Below, in pieces: positions 1 to 7,842 of a DNA stretch of 16,130 bases. Made by a program: the position numbers and the translations under genes. Numbering within the stretch: position 1 is the first letter of the stretch; every line of letters begins with the position of its first letter. The notes beneath the pieces are model-generated. The model saw only the letters and a list, made by a program, of their open reading frames with translations. It did no database searches and was not told the origin of the DNA. This stretch comes from Kiritimatiellia bacterium (GTDB lineage Bacteria > Verrucomicrobiota > Kiritimatiellia > CAIQIC01 > Lenti-01), in assembly GCA_018432565.1 (NCBI GenBank), contig JAHDSS010000159.1:1-16130 (forward strand). Direction: 5' to 3'.

Positions 1-1605
<1,605 letters not shown>

Positions 1606-1652
1606 CGCGCTTCCTCATCCCGTGCGCCCGCAGGGCGCCGGTTCGCCTCAAG

Positions 1653-1682
1653 GGTGTAGCATCCGCCGCGCAGCCCTGTCAA
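1653..1682 (-). promoter_or_regulatory. Predicted promoter of the ABC ATPase unit
   Basis: Read on the minus strand, a perfect TTGACA -35 box (1677-1682) is followed after 18 bases by a weak -10 box TACACC (1653-1658). It lies about 50 bases upstream of the ATPase start in the divergent intergenic region. The -35 is convincing and the -10 is poor. Confidence 0.55.
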
Positions 1683-1749
1683 AGCAATCCCCGGCCCACG
1701 GCGCATCTCGTCCCGGTCCGCTCCGGCAGGGAACGCCGCCGGGGAACGC

Positions 1750-1778
1750 TTGACAGCCCCGCCGTCTTTCTGTATCTA
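1750..1778 (+). promoter_or_regulatory. Predicted promoter of trpB
   Basis: A perfect TTGACA (1750-1755) is followed after 17 bases by TATCTA (1773-1778). Transcription would begin near 1785, about 30 bases before the trpB ATG. I see no short Trp-rich leader peptide or attenuator hairpin in this leader. Confidence 0.6.
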
Positions 1779-1804
1779 CGCAAAGAAACATTGATCACCC
1801 CCCC

Positions 1805-1810
1805 AGGAGA
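1805..1810 (+). promoter_or_regulatory. Ribosome binding site that sets the trpB start
   Basis: AGGAGA lies four bases before ATG 1815. It favours ATG 1815 over the in-frame TTG at 1791, which would place this purine run inside the coding region. Confidence 0.7.
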
Positions 1811-1814
1811 CGCC

Positions 1815-3047
1815 ATGAACGATCCCGACTATTCCAACTATTTCAACCTGCACCCCGACAAGAACGGCCGCTACGGCAAGTACGGCGGGGCCTACCTGCC
1901 GCCGGACCTCGAAAAAATCATGGCCGAAATCCGCGACGCCTATGACACCATCTCGCGTTCCGCCAAGTTCATCGCCGAACTGCGCTCCATCCGCACCCAC
2001 TACCAGGGCCGGCCCACCCCCGTCTATCACGCCGAACGCCTGTCCAAAAAGCTCGGCGCCGCGCAGATCTACATGAAGCGCGAAGACCTCAACCATACCG
2101 GCGCCCACAAGCTGAACCACTGCATGGGCGAAGGCCTCCTGGCCGTCTATCTCGGCAAGAAGAAGCTGATCGCCGAAACCGGCGCCGGCCAGCACGGCGT
2201 CGCCCTTGCCACCGCCGCCGCCTATTTCGGGCTGGAATGCGACATCCACATGGGCGAAGTGGACATCGCCAAGCAGGCCCCCAACGTCGCCCGCATGAAG
2301 CTCCTCGGCGCCAACGTCATCCCGGTGTCCTTCGGCCTCAAGACCCTCAAGGAAGCCGTGGATTCCTGCTTCCAGGCCTACATGGCCGACCCCGTCACCC
2401 AGCTCTACTGCATCGGTTCCGTCGTCGGCCCCCACCCCTTCCCCATGATGGTCCGCGACTTCCAGCGCGTGGTCGGCATCGAGGCCCGCGAGCAGTTCCA
2501 CGCCATGACCGGCGACATCCCCGACATCGTCACCGCCTGCGTCGGCGGCGGCTCCAACGCCATGGGTCTCTTCTCCGGCTTCCTGGCCGATCCCTGCGAA
2601 ATCCACGGCGTCGAGCCCCTCGGCAAGGGCACCAAGGTCGGCGAACACGCCGCCACCATGACCTACGGGAAGGAAGGCGTCATGCACGGCTTCAACTCCT
2701 ACATGCTCCAGAATGAAAAAGGAGAGCCCGACCCGGTCTATTCCATCGCCTCCGGCCTCGACTATCCCTCCGTCGGCCCCGAACACGCCTTCCTGCGGGA
2801 CAGCGGCCGCGTGAAGTACGTCACCGCCACCGACCGCGAAGCCGTCGAAGCCTTCTTCATGCTCTCGCGCGTCGAAGGCCTCATCCCCGCCCTCGAAAGC
2901 GCCCATGCCGTCGCCCACGCCATCCGCCTCAGCCGCGAAAACCCCACCCATGCGCGCAGCATTCTGGTCAACCTCTCCGGCCGCGGCGACAAGGACATGG
3001 ACTACGTCATCGAACACTTCGGATTCGGCGAAGACTTCAAGCTCTGA
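1815..3047 (+). CDS. trpB: Tryptophan synthase beta chain
   Basis: TrpB is the PLP enzyme that joins indole and L-serine to form L-tryptophan, normally as an alpha2-beta2 complex with TrpA. The protein has 410 residues, slightly longer than the 397 of E. coli. Clear motifs are HTGAHKLNH with the PLP-binding Lys at 99, [10 protein letters not shown] with the catalytic Glu at 121, the phosphate-binding loop GGGSNA at 244-249, GVEP at 265-268, IPALESAHA with Glu 361, and NLSGRGDKD at 386-394. All catalytic residues are present. The gene appears to stand alone: it has its own promoter, a strong terminator 18 bases after the stop, and no trpA or other trp gene nearby. Whether it pairs with a distant TrpA or works as a salvage enzyme cannot be told from here. 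Confidence 0.96.
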   Translation: MNDPDYSNYFNLHPDKNGRYGKYGGAYLPPDLEKIMAEIRDAYDTISRSAKFIAELRSIRTHYQGRPTPVYHAERLSKKLGAAQIYMKREDLNHTGAHKLNHCMGEGLLAVYLGKKKLIAETGAGQHGVALATAAAYFGLECDIHMGEVDIAKQAPNVARMKLLGANVIPVSFGLKTLKEAVDSCFQAYMADPVTQLYCIGSVVGPHPFPMMVRDFQRVVGIEAREQFHAMTGDIPDIVTACVGGGSNAMGLFSGFLADPCEIHGVEPLGKGTKVGEHAATMTYGKEGVMHGFNSYMLQNEKGEPDPVYSIASGLDYPSVGPEHAFLRDSGRVKYVTATDREAVEAFFMLSRVEGLIPALESAHAVAHAIRLSRENPTHARSILVNLSGRGDKDMDYVIEHFGFGEDFKL

Positions 3048-3064
3048 GTCCGCCCCGGCTCGCC

Positions 3065-3095
3065 CGGACCGGCCCGCGGGCCGGTCCGTTTTTTT
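3065..3095 (+). terminator. Intrinsic terminator of trpB
   Basis: Positions 3065-3088 form a perfect 24-bp palindrome (arms CGGACCGGCCCG and its complement with no spacer) followed by seven T. The transcript hairpin must open a few central bases as its loop. The T run overlaps the stop codon of the convergent RlmN-like gene (3094-3096). On the minus strand no T run follows the stem, so it should act mainly on trpB. Confidence 0.9.
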
Positions 3096-4152
3096 AGCTT
3101 CCGCCCTGCTCCGCGGCGGCCCCGGTCGTCGCCAGCATTCCGCAGGCGGCGTGGATGTCCGCTCCGCCGCTGTACCGCCGCGCCACGGGCTCGCCCAGGT
3201 GCTTCCGCAGCGCATCGCGAAACGCCCGCAGTTCCTCCGCCGAGGGCGGACGAAAACGCCCGGTGGCGTCATTCACGTCAATCAGGTCCAGCGTGACCGG
3301 AAGGCCGGCCAGCAGGCCGGCCAGTTCAACCGCGTCGGCTTCCCGCGTATTGAACCCCGAGATCATGGTCCAGGCCAGCACGACCCGGCGGCCCGTCGCG
3401 GCGTGGTGGTCCCGGACCGCCGCCATCAGCTCCGGCAGCGGATGCGCCGTCTCCACCGGCATCAGCATCTGCCGGCGGGCCGACACCGCGGCCAACAGCG
3501 AGACCACCAGGCGGAACGGCAGCCGGTCCGCCGTGAAGCGCCGGATGCCCGGCACAATCCCGGCCGTGGAAATGCTGATCGCCTTGGCGGCCACCGCCCC
3601 CCCGCACGGCTCGCTCAGAATCCGGGCCGCGCGCACCACGGCCTCGTAGTTCAGCAGCGGCTCGCCCATGCCCATGAACACCACGCCCCGCACCGGGTGC
3701 CGCGAATCCGCCTGGATGCGAACCACCTGATCCACCATCTCCCAGGCCGCCAGGTTCCGCGTAAATCCCATCCGCCCCGTCGCGCAGAACGCGCACCCCA
3801 GCGGACAGCCCACCTGCGAACTGACGCACACCACGTACCGGCCTTTCCCCGCCCGGTGCAGCAGCGGAATCCGCACGGCTTCAAACAGGCCCTGGCCCTC
3901 GCCTTCGAACAGGTACTTGGTAAATCCGTCCCGCGCCGACACCCGTTTGTCCCGAAGCACCAGCCGCGGCAGCCGGACGGCGTCCCGGACGCGCGCCAGC
4001 ACCTGGTCCGACACCTCCGGCAGATGGCTCGGCAGCAGGTCACGGCGCACCGCCGCCGCCTGCAGCCGCCGGGCCGTTCGCCGCGTCACGCCCAGCGGCG
4101 CCAGCGCCTCATGCAGCTCATCCGCCGTCCTGTCCTTCAGCCAGACCGTCAT
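3094..4152 (-). CDS. RlmN/Cfr-family radical SAM RNA methyltransferase-like protein
   Basis: This belongs to the radical SAM family that methylates C2 of adenine in 23S rRNA (A2503) and some tRNAs (RlmN). From ATG 4152 it has 352 residues, close to Cfr and somewhat shorter than E. coli RlmN. All five functional Cys positions are present: Cys 109 in VCVSSQVGC, the 4Fe-4S Cys at 116, 120 and 123, and Cys 337 in ACGML, matching the methyl-carrying Cys 355 of E. coli. GMGEPL (161-166) and ISTAGIVPGI (194-203) bind SAM in this family. The later segment differs from classic RlmN: SLLA replaces SLHA, and LIDVNDATGRF replaces the LIPxNP region, so this looks like a divergent paralogue group. I leave the symbol blank for that reason. 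In-frame starts further upstream (4188 and beyond) are possible but lack support; see the promoter at 4159-4187. Confidence 0.88.
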   Translation of the reverse strand: MTVWLKDRTADELHEALAPLGVTRRTARRLQAAAVRRDLLPSHLPEVSDQVLARVRDAVRLPRLVLRDKRVSARDGFTKYLFEGEGQGLFEAVRIPLLHRAGKGRYVVCVSSQVGCPLGCAFCATGRMGFTRNLAAWEMVDQVVRIQADSRHPVRGVVFMGMGEPLLNYEAVVRAARILSEPCGGAVAAKAISISTAGIVPGIRRFTADRLPFRLVVSLLAAVSARRQMLMPVETAHPLPELMAAVRDHHAATGRRVVLAWTMISGFNTREADAVELAGLLAGLPVTLDLIDVNDATGRFRPPSAEELRAFRDALRKHLGEPVARRYSGGADIHAACGMLATTGAAAEQGGS

Positions 4153-4158
4153 GCCCCC

Positions 4159-4187
4159 AGTATATCCCCCTCCCCCGTGAATCGCCA
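4159..4187 (-). promoter_or_regulatory. Predicted promoter of the RlmN-like gene, apparently leaderless
   Basis: Read on the minus strand: TGGCGA (4182-4187), 17 bases, TATACT (4159-4164), then only six bases before ATG 4152. Transcription would start at or next to the ATG. No ribosome site is well placed: the nearest GGAGG is about 17 bases upstream. Confidence 0.5.
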
Positions 4188-4279
4188 TCGGCTCATGCGG
4201 ACCGGACAACCGCAACTCCCAATCGCCGCTTGTGCGGGAGCGGTGCGGAATCCGACGCGGCATCGGGCGGGTTCCTCGC

Positions 4280-4308
4280 TTGAACTTTTCCGCGGCCTGT
4301 CCCAAACT
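4280..4308 (+). promoter_or_regulatory. Possible promoter of the TIGR03790 gene
   Basis: TTGAAC (4280-4285), 17 bases, CAAACT (4303-4308), then eight bases to ATG 4317. The -10 box is weak. There is no clear Shine-Dalgarno site before the ATG. Confidence 0.35.
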
Positions 4309-4316
4309 GTTCCGGA

Positions 4317-6011
4317 ATGAAGCGATTTCCCGGAAACCTGACGCTGGCGCTGTTCCTGGGGGCCGCAACGGCCTTCGCCGGGGGCGGTCCATTGAACACG
4401 CTGGTGGTCGTCAACCGCGCCAGCCGCGACTCGCGCGCCCTGGGCGCCTATTACGCCGAACAGCACGGCATCCCCCCGTCGCACCTGTGCACCATCAAAA
4501 CCGATCCCCGCCCCCCCTCCATCACGCGCCGGCTCTTCGAACGCGAGATCCGCGATCCCATCCTGGCCCACATCGCCAATCACCGGCTCGAAGGCCAGAT
4601 CCATTACCTCGTGTTGTGCATGGACATCCCCTCGCGGGTGGACAACTTCAACGGCATTACCTCGGCCTTGTTCTACGGATTCAAGGAGCCCACCCCCGAT
4701 GCGCCCCGCTGCCATGTGGCCTCCAATTCCGTCAACCAGTACTTCGGGGCCGAAACCGCCTATACCTCCAGCGCGGGCTGGAACCAGACCAACGCCCCGA
4801 TCCCCTTCCTGCTCACCGCAGACAGCCTCAAAACCGCCAAAGCGGTGGTGGACCGGGCGGTGGCCTCCACCGCGTCCTTTCCCGAGGGCCTCTTCTGCCT
4901 GCATGGATCGGGAGACCCCGCCCGCAACATCCGTCACCGCTTCTATCCCGCCGTCGCCCGCCAGTTCGCTTTGCTGGACCGCGCCGACTGGCTTTCCGTG
5001 CAGCCCGCATCGGATCCCGTTCCGGATCGCCCCGTCCTCGGCTACATGACCGGCCGGGGCTACCTGCCCACCCAGTATGTCGAAATGGTCCTGGCCCCGG
5101 GCGCCATCGCCGAACACCTCACGTCCTGCGCCGGCATGATTCCCGATCCCTGCCTCAAGCAAAGCACGGTGTGGGACTGGATGCGGCTCGGCGCCACCGC
5201 GTCGTACGGCACCGTCTCCGAACCCTGCGCTTTCCGGGAGAAATTTCCCGACCCCATGCTGTTCTACTGGTATTCGCGGGGATTCACCGCGGGCGAAGCC
5301 CTGGCCATGTCCGTGCGCAACCCCTATCAGGGGCTCTGGGCAGGCGATCCCCTCGCCGCCCCCTTTGCCGCCCCGCCTGCCGTCAAAATCCTCGCCCCCG
5401 TCCGCCACGCCACGCTCTCCGGCGAGACGCTCTTGAAACTCCATGTCCAGGCCCATGAACGCGGCGCGCCCCCGGTGTTTGTGGACCTCTATCTCGACGG
5501 TCGCCACCATGCCCCCGTGGCCCGCCCGTTCGCCCCTGTCGGCAACGAACTGGCTGTCCAGGTCGGCACCAACCGCTTTGTCTATGCAGTGGCCCCCGGC
5601 GAGGATCTGGTTGCCGCCGTCGCAGGCCTGGCCTGGGCCGTCAATGCCGGCGGCGCCGGACAGATCACCGCCGACGCCCATGCCGACCGCATCGAACTCA
5701 CCGCCCGCCAGCCCCTGGACGAACAGGGCCGCCCCCTGGCATTCGCGGTTTCCGCGGAACAAGGCTTCGGCCCGGCCCTGTACATCGGCGGCCGCGCCGG
5801 CACGGACCGGCTGGTGATCGAGGACGGCCGGGGACGCGCCACCGCGCTCTTCCACCTGGGCGCCGCCCGGTCCTATGACATCGAGTATCCGCTGAACCTG
5901 TCATCCCTGGAGCCGGGCTCCCATGTTCTGACCGCGGTGGTCCGCGACGGCACCGCCGTGCAATGCCAGTCCCAGGCCAACCTGCCCTTTGTCCTGTCCC
6001 CCGCCCCCTGA
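4317..6011 (+). CDS. TIGR03790-family exported protein
   Basis: The protein has 564 residues and begins with a signal peptide (MKRFPGNLTLALFLGAATAFA, cut near 21), so it is exported. Residues about 27-350 match the TIGR03790 family, which is uncharacterised and known to occur in bacteria that carry exosortase. Typical segments are NTLVVVNRASRDSRALGAYY at the start, YLVLCMDIPSRV (97-108), GATASYGTVSEPCAF (292-306) and the closing YQGLWAGDPLAAPF (337-350). After this core, 354-400 and 515-562 look like two halves of a bacterial Ig-like domain (PPAVKILAPVRHATLSG ... LEPGSHVLTAVVRDG). Between them, 410-480 resembles a separate small beta domain (AVNAGGAGQITADA, DRIELTARQPL). No sorting signal is seen at its own C-terminus. 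No activity is known for the family. Confidence 0.85.
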   Translation: MKRFPGNLTLALFLGAATAFAGGGPLNTLVVVNRASRDSRALGAYYAEQHGIPPSHLCTIKTDPRPPSITRRLFEREIRDPILAHIANHRLEGQIHYLVLCMDIPSRVDNFNGITSALFYGFKEPTPDAPRCHVASNSVNQYFGAETAYTSSAGWNQTNAPIPFLLTADSLKTAKAVVDRAVASTASFPEGLFCLHGSGDPARNIRHRFYPAVARQFALLDRADWLSVQPASDPVPDRPVLGYMTGRGYLPTQYVEMVLAPGAIAEHLTSCAGMIPDPCLKQSTVWDWMRLGATASYGTVSEPCAFREKFPDPMLFYWYSRGFTAGEALAMSVRNPYQGLWAGDPLAAPFAAPPAVKILAPVRHATLSGETLLKLHVQAHERGAPPVFVDLYLDGRHHAPVARPFAPVGNELAVQVGTNRFVYAVAPGEDLVAAVAGLAWAVNAGGAGQITADAHADRIELTARQPLDEQGRPLAFAVSAEQGFGPALYIGGRAGTDRLVIEDGRGRATALFHLGAARSYDIEYPLNLSSLEPGSHVLTAVVRDGTAVQCQSQANLPFVLSPAP

Positions 6012-6056
6012 TCCGTTCCGCCCCTCCCCGCTTCCGCCGTTGTGCGCTCCGGAATT

Positions 6057-6098
6057 TATACATATTGCCATATATATAGTTATTGCAATATGTATAGT
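6057..6098. repeat. AT-rich 12-bp inverted repeat overlapping an 18-bp tandem repeat
   Basis: TATACATATTGC at 6057-6068 and its exact complement GCAATATGTATA at 6085-6096 are separated by 16 bases. Overlapping this, TATTGCCATATATATAGT (6063-6080) and TATTGCAATATGTATAGT (6081-6098) are tandem copies matching at 16 of 18 positions. The block is strikingly AT-rich for this DNA. It could be a protein-binding site, a weak hairpin at the end of the upstream transcript, or a promoter of an unseen RNA. Confidence 0.85.
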
Positions 6099-6174
6099 TT
6101 TCGCTGGAACGCATGATCCGTCAGGCGCCGGCCAGGCCTGCTCGGTTGCCCCCCCCCCGGGAATGGCCGGCAGC

Positions 6175-6204
6175 AAAAAAGGACGCCCGAACTGGGCGTC
6201 CTTT
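6175..6204 (-). terminator. Intrinsic terminator of the rpsL-rpsG operon
   Basis: An 11-bp stem (6178-6188 with 6194-6204; core GGACGCCC/GGGCGTCC) with a 5-base loop is followed on the minus strand by a run of six T (6175-6180). It lies about 30 bases after the rpsG stop. On the plus strand only TTT then GATT follows, so action there would be weaker. Confidence 0.9.
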
Positions 6205-6232
6205 GATTACGGCGGAAAGCCGGTGCTGAATT

Positions 6233-6700
6233 TTACCAGCGGTAGTGGGCGAACGCCTTGTTGGCGGCGGCCATCTTGTGGGTGTCGTCGCGTTTCTTGA
6301 CCGCATTGCCCTGGTTCTTGTAGGCATCAAGAATTTCAAGGGCGAGGGCGCGCTGCATGCTGGCGCCTTTGCGTCCGCGGCTGTAATCCACGATCCACCG
6401 CAGCGCCAAACTCGTCTGGCGGGCGGAGGGCACCTCGATGGGCACCTGGTAGGTCGCGCCGCCGACGCGGCGGCTCTTGACCTCGACCTTCGGCTTGATG
6501 TTCTCCAGCGCCTGCTGGAACACCGCGATCGGCTCTTCGCCGGTCTGCTCCTTGATCTGGTCCAGCGCGCCGTAGACCGTGCGCTGCGCCGTGGACTTCT
6601 TGCCGCGGCTCATGATGATGTTCACCAAATGGGTCACCAGCTCGCTGCCGTAGCGCGCGTCCGGTGCGAACTGATGCTGTTCCGATTTACGCCTTCTCAT
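6233..6700 (-). CDS. rpsG: 30S ribosomal protein S7
   Basis: S7 binds the 3' major domain of 16S rRNA and starts assembly of the small-subunit head. The protein has 155 residues, the standard bacterial length. Recognisable blocks are the start [35 protein letters not shown] (26-40), [19 protein letters not shown] (72-90) and [15 protein letters not shown] (101-115). The ATG has AAGGCGGGG upstream and lies 13 bases after the rpsL stop, so the two are co-transcribed. A terminator follows directly, so fusA and tuf, the usual next genes of the str operon, are not part of this unit. Confidence 0.98.
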   Translation of the reverse strand: MRRRKSEQHQFAPDARYGSELVTHLVNIIMSRGKKSTAQRTVYGALDQIKEQTGEEPIAVFQQALENIKPKVEVKSRRVGGATYQVPIEVPSARQTSLALRWIVDYSRGRKGASMQRALALEILDAYKNQGNAVKKRDDTHKMAAANKAFAHYRW

Positions 6701-6713
6701 GATTCACCCCGCC

Positions 6714-7094
6714 TTATTTCGCGGCCTTGGGGGTCTTGGCCCCGTACTTCGAACGGCCGCGGCGGCGGCTTTCCACGCCCAGGCAGTCCAGGCTTCCGCG
6801 AACGATGTGGTAGCGCACGCCGGGCAGATCCTTCACGCGGCCGCCGCGCACCAGCACCATGCTGTGTTCCTGCAGATTGTGACCTTCGCCCGGGATGTAG
6901 GCCGAGACTTCCTGACCGTTCGTCAGGCGCACACGGGCCACTTTGCGAAGCGCCGAGTTCGGCTTCTTCGGAGTCATGGTCTTCACCAGCAAACACACGC
7001 CCCGCCGCTGGGGGCACTTGTCCAGCGCAGGCGATTTCCGCTTGGCGTGCAGCGGATGACGGCCCTTTTTCACCAATTGATTGATCGTCGGCAT
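6714..7094 (-). CDS. rpsL: 30S ribosomal protein S12
   Basis: S12 sits at the decoding centre of the 30S subunit and is the classic site of streptomycin-resistance mutations. The protein has 126 residues. It shows [12 protein letters not shown] at the start, CPQRRGVC (27-34), [21 protein letters not shown] around the streptomycin-linked Lys pair, [13 protein letters not shown] and [14 protein letters not shown], all close to the family. Wild-type Lys residues are present in TPKKPNS, so nothing here suggests resistance. It is the first gene of a two-gene operon with rpsG. AAAGGA lies about 14 bases before the ATG, farther than usual. Confidence 0.98.
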   Translation of the reverse strand: MPTINQLVKKGRHPLHAKRKSPALDKCPQRRGVCLLVKTMTPKKPNSALRKVARVRLTNGQEVSAYIPGEGHNLQEHSMVLVRGGRVKDLPGVRYHIVRGSLDCLGVESRRRGRSKYGAKTPKAAK

Positions 7095-7143
7095 AGAATT
7101 GTCTTAGTTCCTTTACTGCTCGTTTTTCACACAAGTAGCGCGC

Positions 7144-7172
7144 ACCCTAGCAGTCCCGCGCCGTGTTGGCAA
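7144..7172 (-). promoter_or_regulatory. Predicted promoter of rpsL-rpsG
   Basis: Read on the minus strand: TTGCCA (7167-7172), 17 bases, TAGGGT (7144-7149) preceded by TGC, an extended -10 look. Transcription would start about 45 bases before rpsL. This is the best promoter match in the intergenic region. Confidence 0.65.
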
Positions 7173-7390
7173 CCCCCTTGTTCGCAATTTTTACGCGATT
7201 TTTCCTTCCGCGGGTCGCGGGGGGGGGGGCGCTGGGCAGGCGCCCCCTCTTTCGGCACCGTTGAATCCGCCTCCCCGGAATAGGGCTGCAGATCGCCGTC
7301 CTTTCCGTCACCGCTCCAGCGGCCGGCGGTTTGATGCCGCCGGGGAGCTCATGGGAACCCGGATGCGCTCCCGCTTTGCCCCTCTCATGG
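7173..7390. other. Intergenic stretch without a gene
   Basis: Between the rpsL promoter and the terminator of the DUF2934 gene I see no credible gene. It contains an 11-G run (7219-7229) and a 7-bp hairpin (CCGGCGG at 7323-7329 with CCGCCGG at 7337-7343) that is not followed by a T run. The whole gap between genes is 7095-7446. Confidence 0.6.
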
Positions 7391-7419
7391 AAAAGCGCCG
7401 CAGGAAGAACCTGCGGCGC
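7391..7419 (-). terminator. Intrinsic terminator of the DUF2934 gene
   Basis: A 10-bp perfect stem (7395-7404 with 7410-7419; GCGCCGCAGG and its complement) with a 5-base loop is followed on the minus strand by four T (7391-7394). It lies about 27 bases after the stop codon of the gene at 7447-7716. Confidence 0.85.
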
Positions 7420-7446
7420 CGGGCGCGCGAAACGCGCAGGGCCGAA

Positions 7447-7716
7447 TCAGCCCAGGCGGTCGTTGATCTCCGCCTCGGCCAGCGACCAGAAATAGGCGCT
7501 GTCGCCGTTGAATCCATGCCGTTCGGCGATGAAATAGGCGGCTTCCTGAATCATGCAGTAGCGCTGTTCCGGCGTCGGGGCCGGCTTGGACGACGAGACC
7601 GCGGCGGCCTTCTTCGGCGCGGCCGCCTTCTTGACGGGGGCCTTGCGGGTCACCGGTTTCTTCGCGGCGGCTTTCGGCGCCGCTTTCCGGACGGATGATT
7701 TCTTGACTTCCTTCAT
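7447..7716 (-). CDS. Lys/Ala-rich histone-tail-like protein with C-terminal DUF2934 domain
   Basis: The protein has 89 residues. The first half (about 1-46) is made of Lys, Ala, Pro, Ser and Val in repeats such as RKAAPKAAAKK, TRKAPVKK and AAAPKKAAA, like the tails of histone H1 and bacterial H1-like proteins, and should be disordered, basic and able to bind nucleic acid. Residues about 50-88 (EQRYCMIQEAAYFIAERHGF ... SLAEAEINDRL) match the short DUF2934 helical domain, whose function is unknown. The ATG at 7716 has AGGAG five bases upstream (7722-7726), which decides the start. The gene is monocistronic, with its own palindrome-rich promoter and terminator. A role in nucleoid structure or stress is a guess. 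Confidence 0.85.
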   Translation of the reverse strand: MKEVKKSSVRKAAPKAAAKKPVTRKAPVKKAAAPKKAAAVSSSKPAPTPEQRYCMIQEAAYFIAERHGFNGDSAYFWSLAEAEINDRLG

Positions 7717-7780
7717 GTTCACTCCTTCAACTCCGGGGCGGGCCGGAGCCGTTTGTTTTCGATTTCCTGCCCCCCGACAC

Positions 7781-7814
7781 GGGGTGCAAATTCGCGCGAA
7801 CTCTATTGCACCCC
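7781..7814. promoter_or_regulatory. Nested palindromes over the DUF2934 promoter (candidate operator)
   Basis: GGGGTGCAA (7781-7789) and its exact complement TTGCACCCC (7806-7814) flank 16 bases that contain a second perfect palindrome, TTCGCGCGAA (7791-7800). The arms lie on either side of the predicted -10 box, so a bound dimer would block or alter initiation. Confidence 0.6.
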
Positions 7815-7827
7815 CGAGAGATTGCAA
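7800..7827 (-). promoter_or_regulatory. Predicted promoter of the DUF2934 gene
   Basis: Read on the minus strand: TTGCAA (7822-7827), 16 bases, TAGAGT (7800-7805). The start site would fall near 7793, inside the palindromes, about 75 bases upstream of the ATG. Confidence 0.5.
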
Positions 7828-7842
7828 GCCCTATTTCCAAAT

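Larger units (their letters stand above)
6012..6232. other. Convergent intergenic region with AT-rich repeat element
   Basis: This 221-base gap separates the TIGR03790 gene from rpsG. It holds an isolated AT-rich repeat structure (6057-6098), a 10-C run (6149-6158) and the rpsG terminator (6175-6204). No tRNA or credible reading frame was found. Confidence 0.7.

Noticed and set aside
1779..1814. trp attenuator or T-box upstream of trpB
   Set aside because: The predicted leader is only about 30 bases, without Trp codons in a leader peptide, a terminator hairpin or T-box motifs.
4153..4392. Extended N-terminus of the RlmN-like protein starting at 4392 or 4188
   Set aside because: The extension has no family similarity and overlaps the upstream region of the TIGR03790 gene; MTVWLKD at 4152 matches the normal family start and has a promoter-like box just before it.
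6057..6098. dif recombination site for the XerD encoded here
   Set aside because: The arms do not match the dif consensus (no GCGCATAA or TTATGTTAAAT halves) and the spacing of the repeat is 16 rather than 6 bases.
7323..7343. Terminator or RNA gene between rpsL and the DUF2934 gene
   Set aside because: The 7-bp hairpin has no T run and no recognisable RNA family; no transcription unit would end there.
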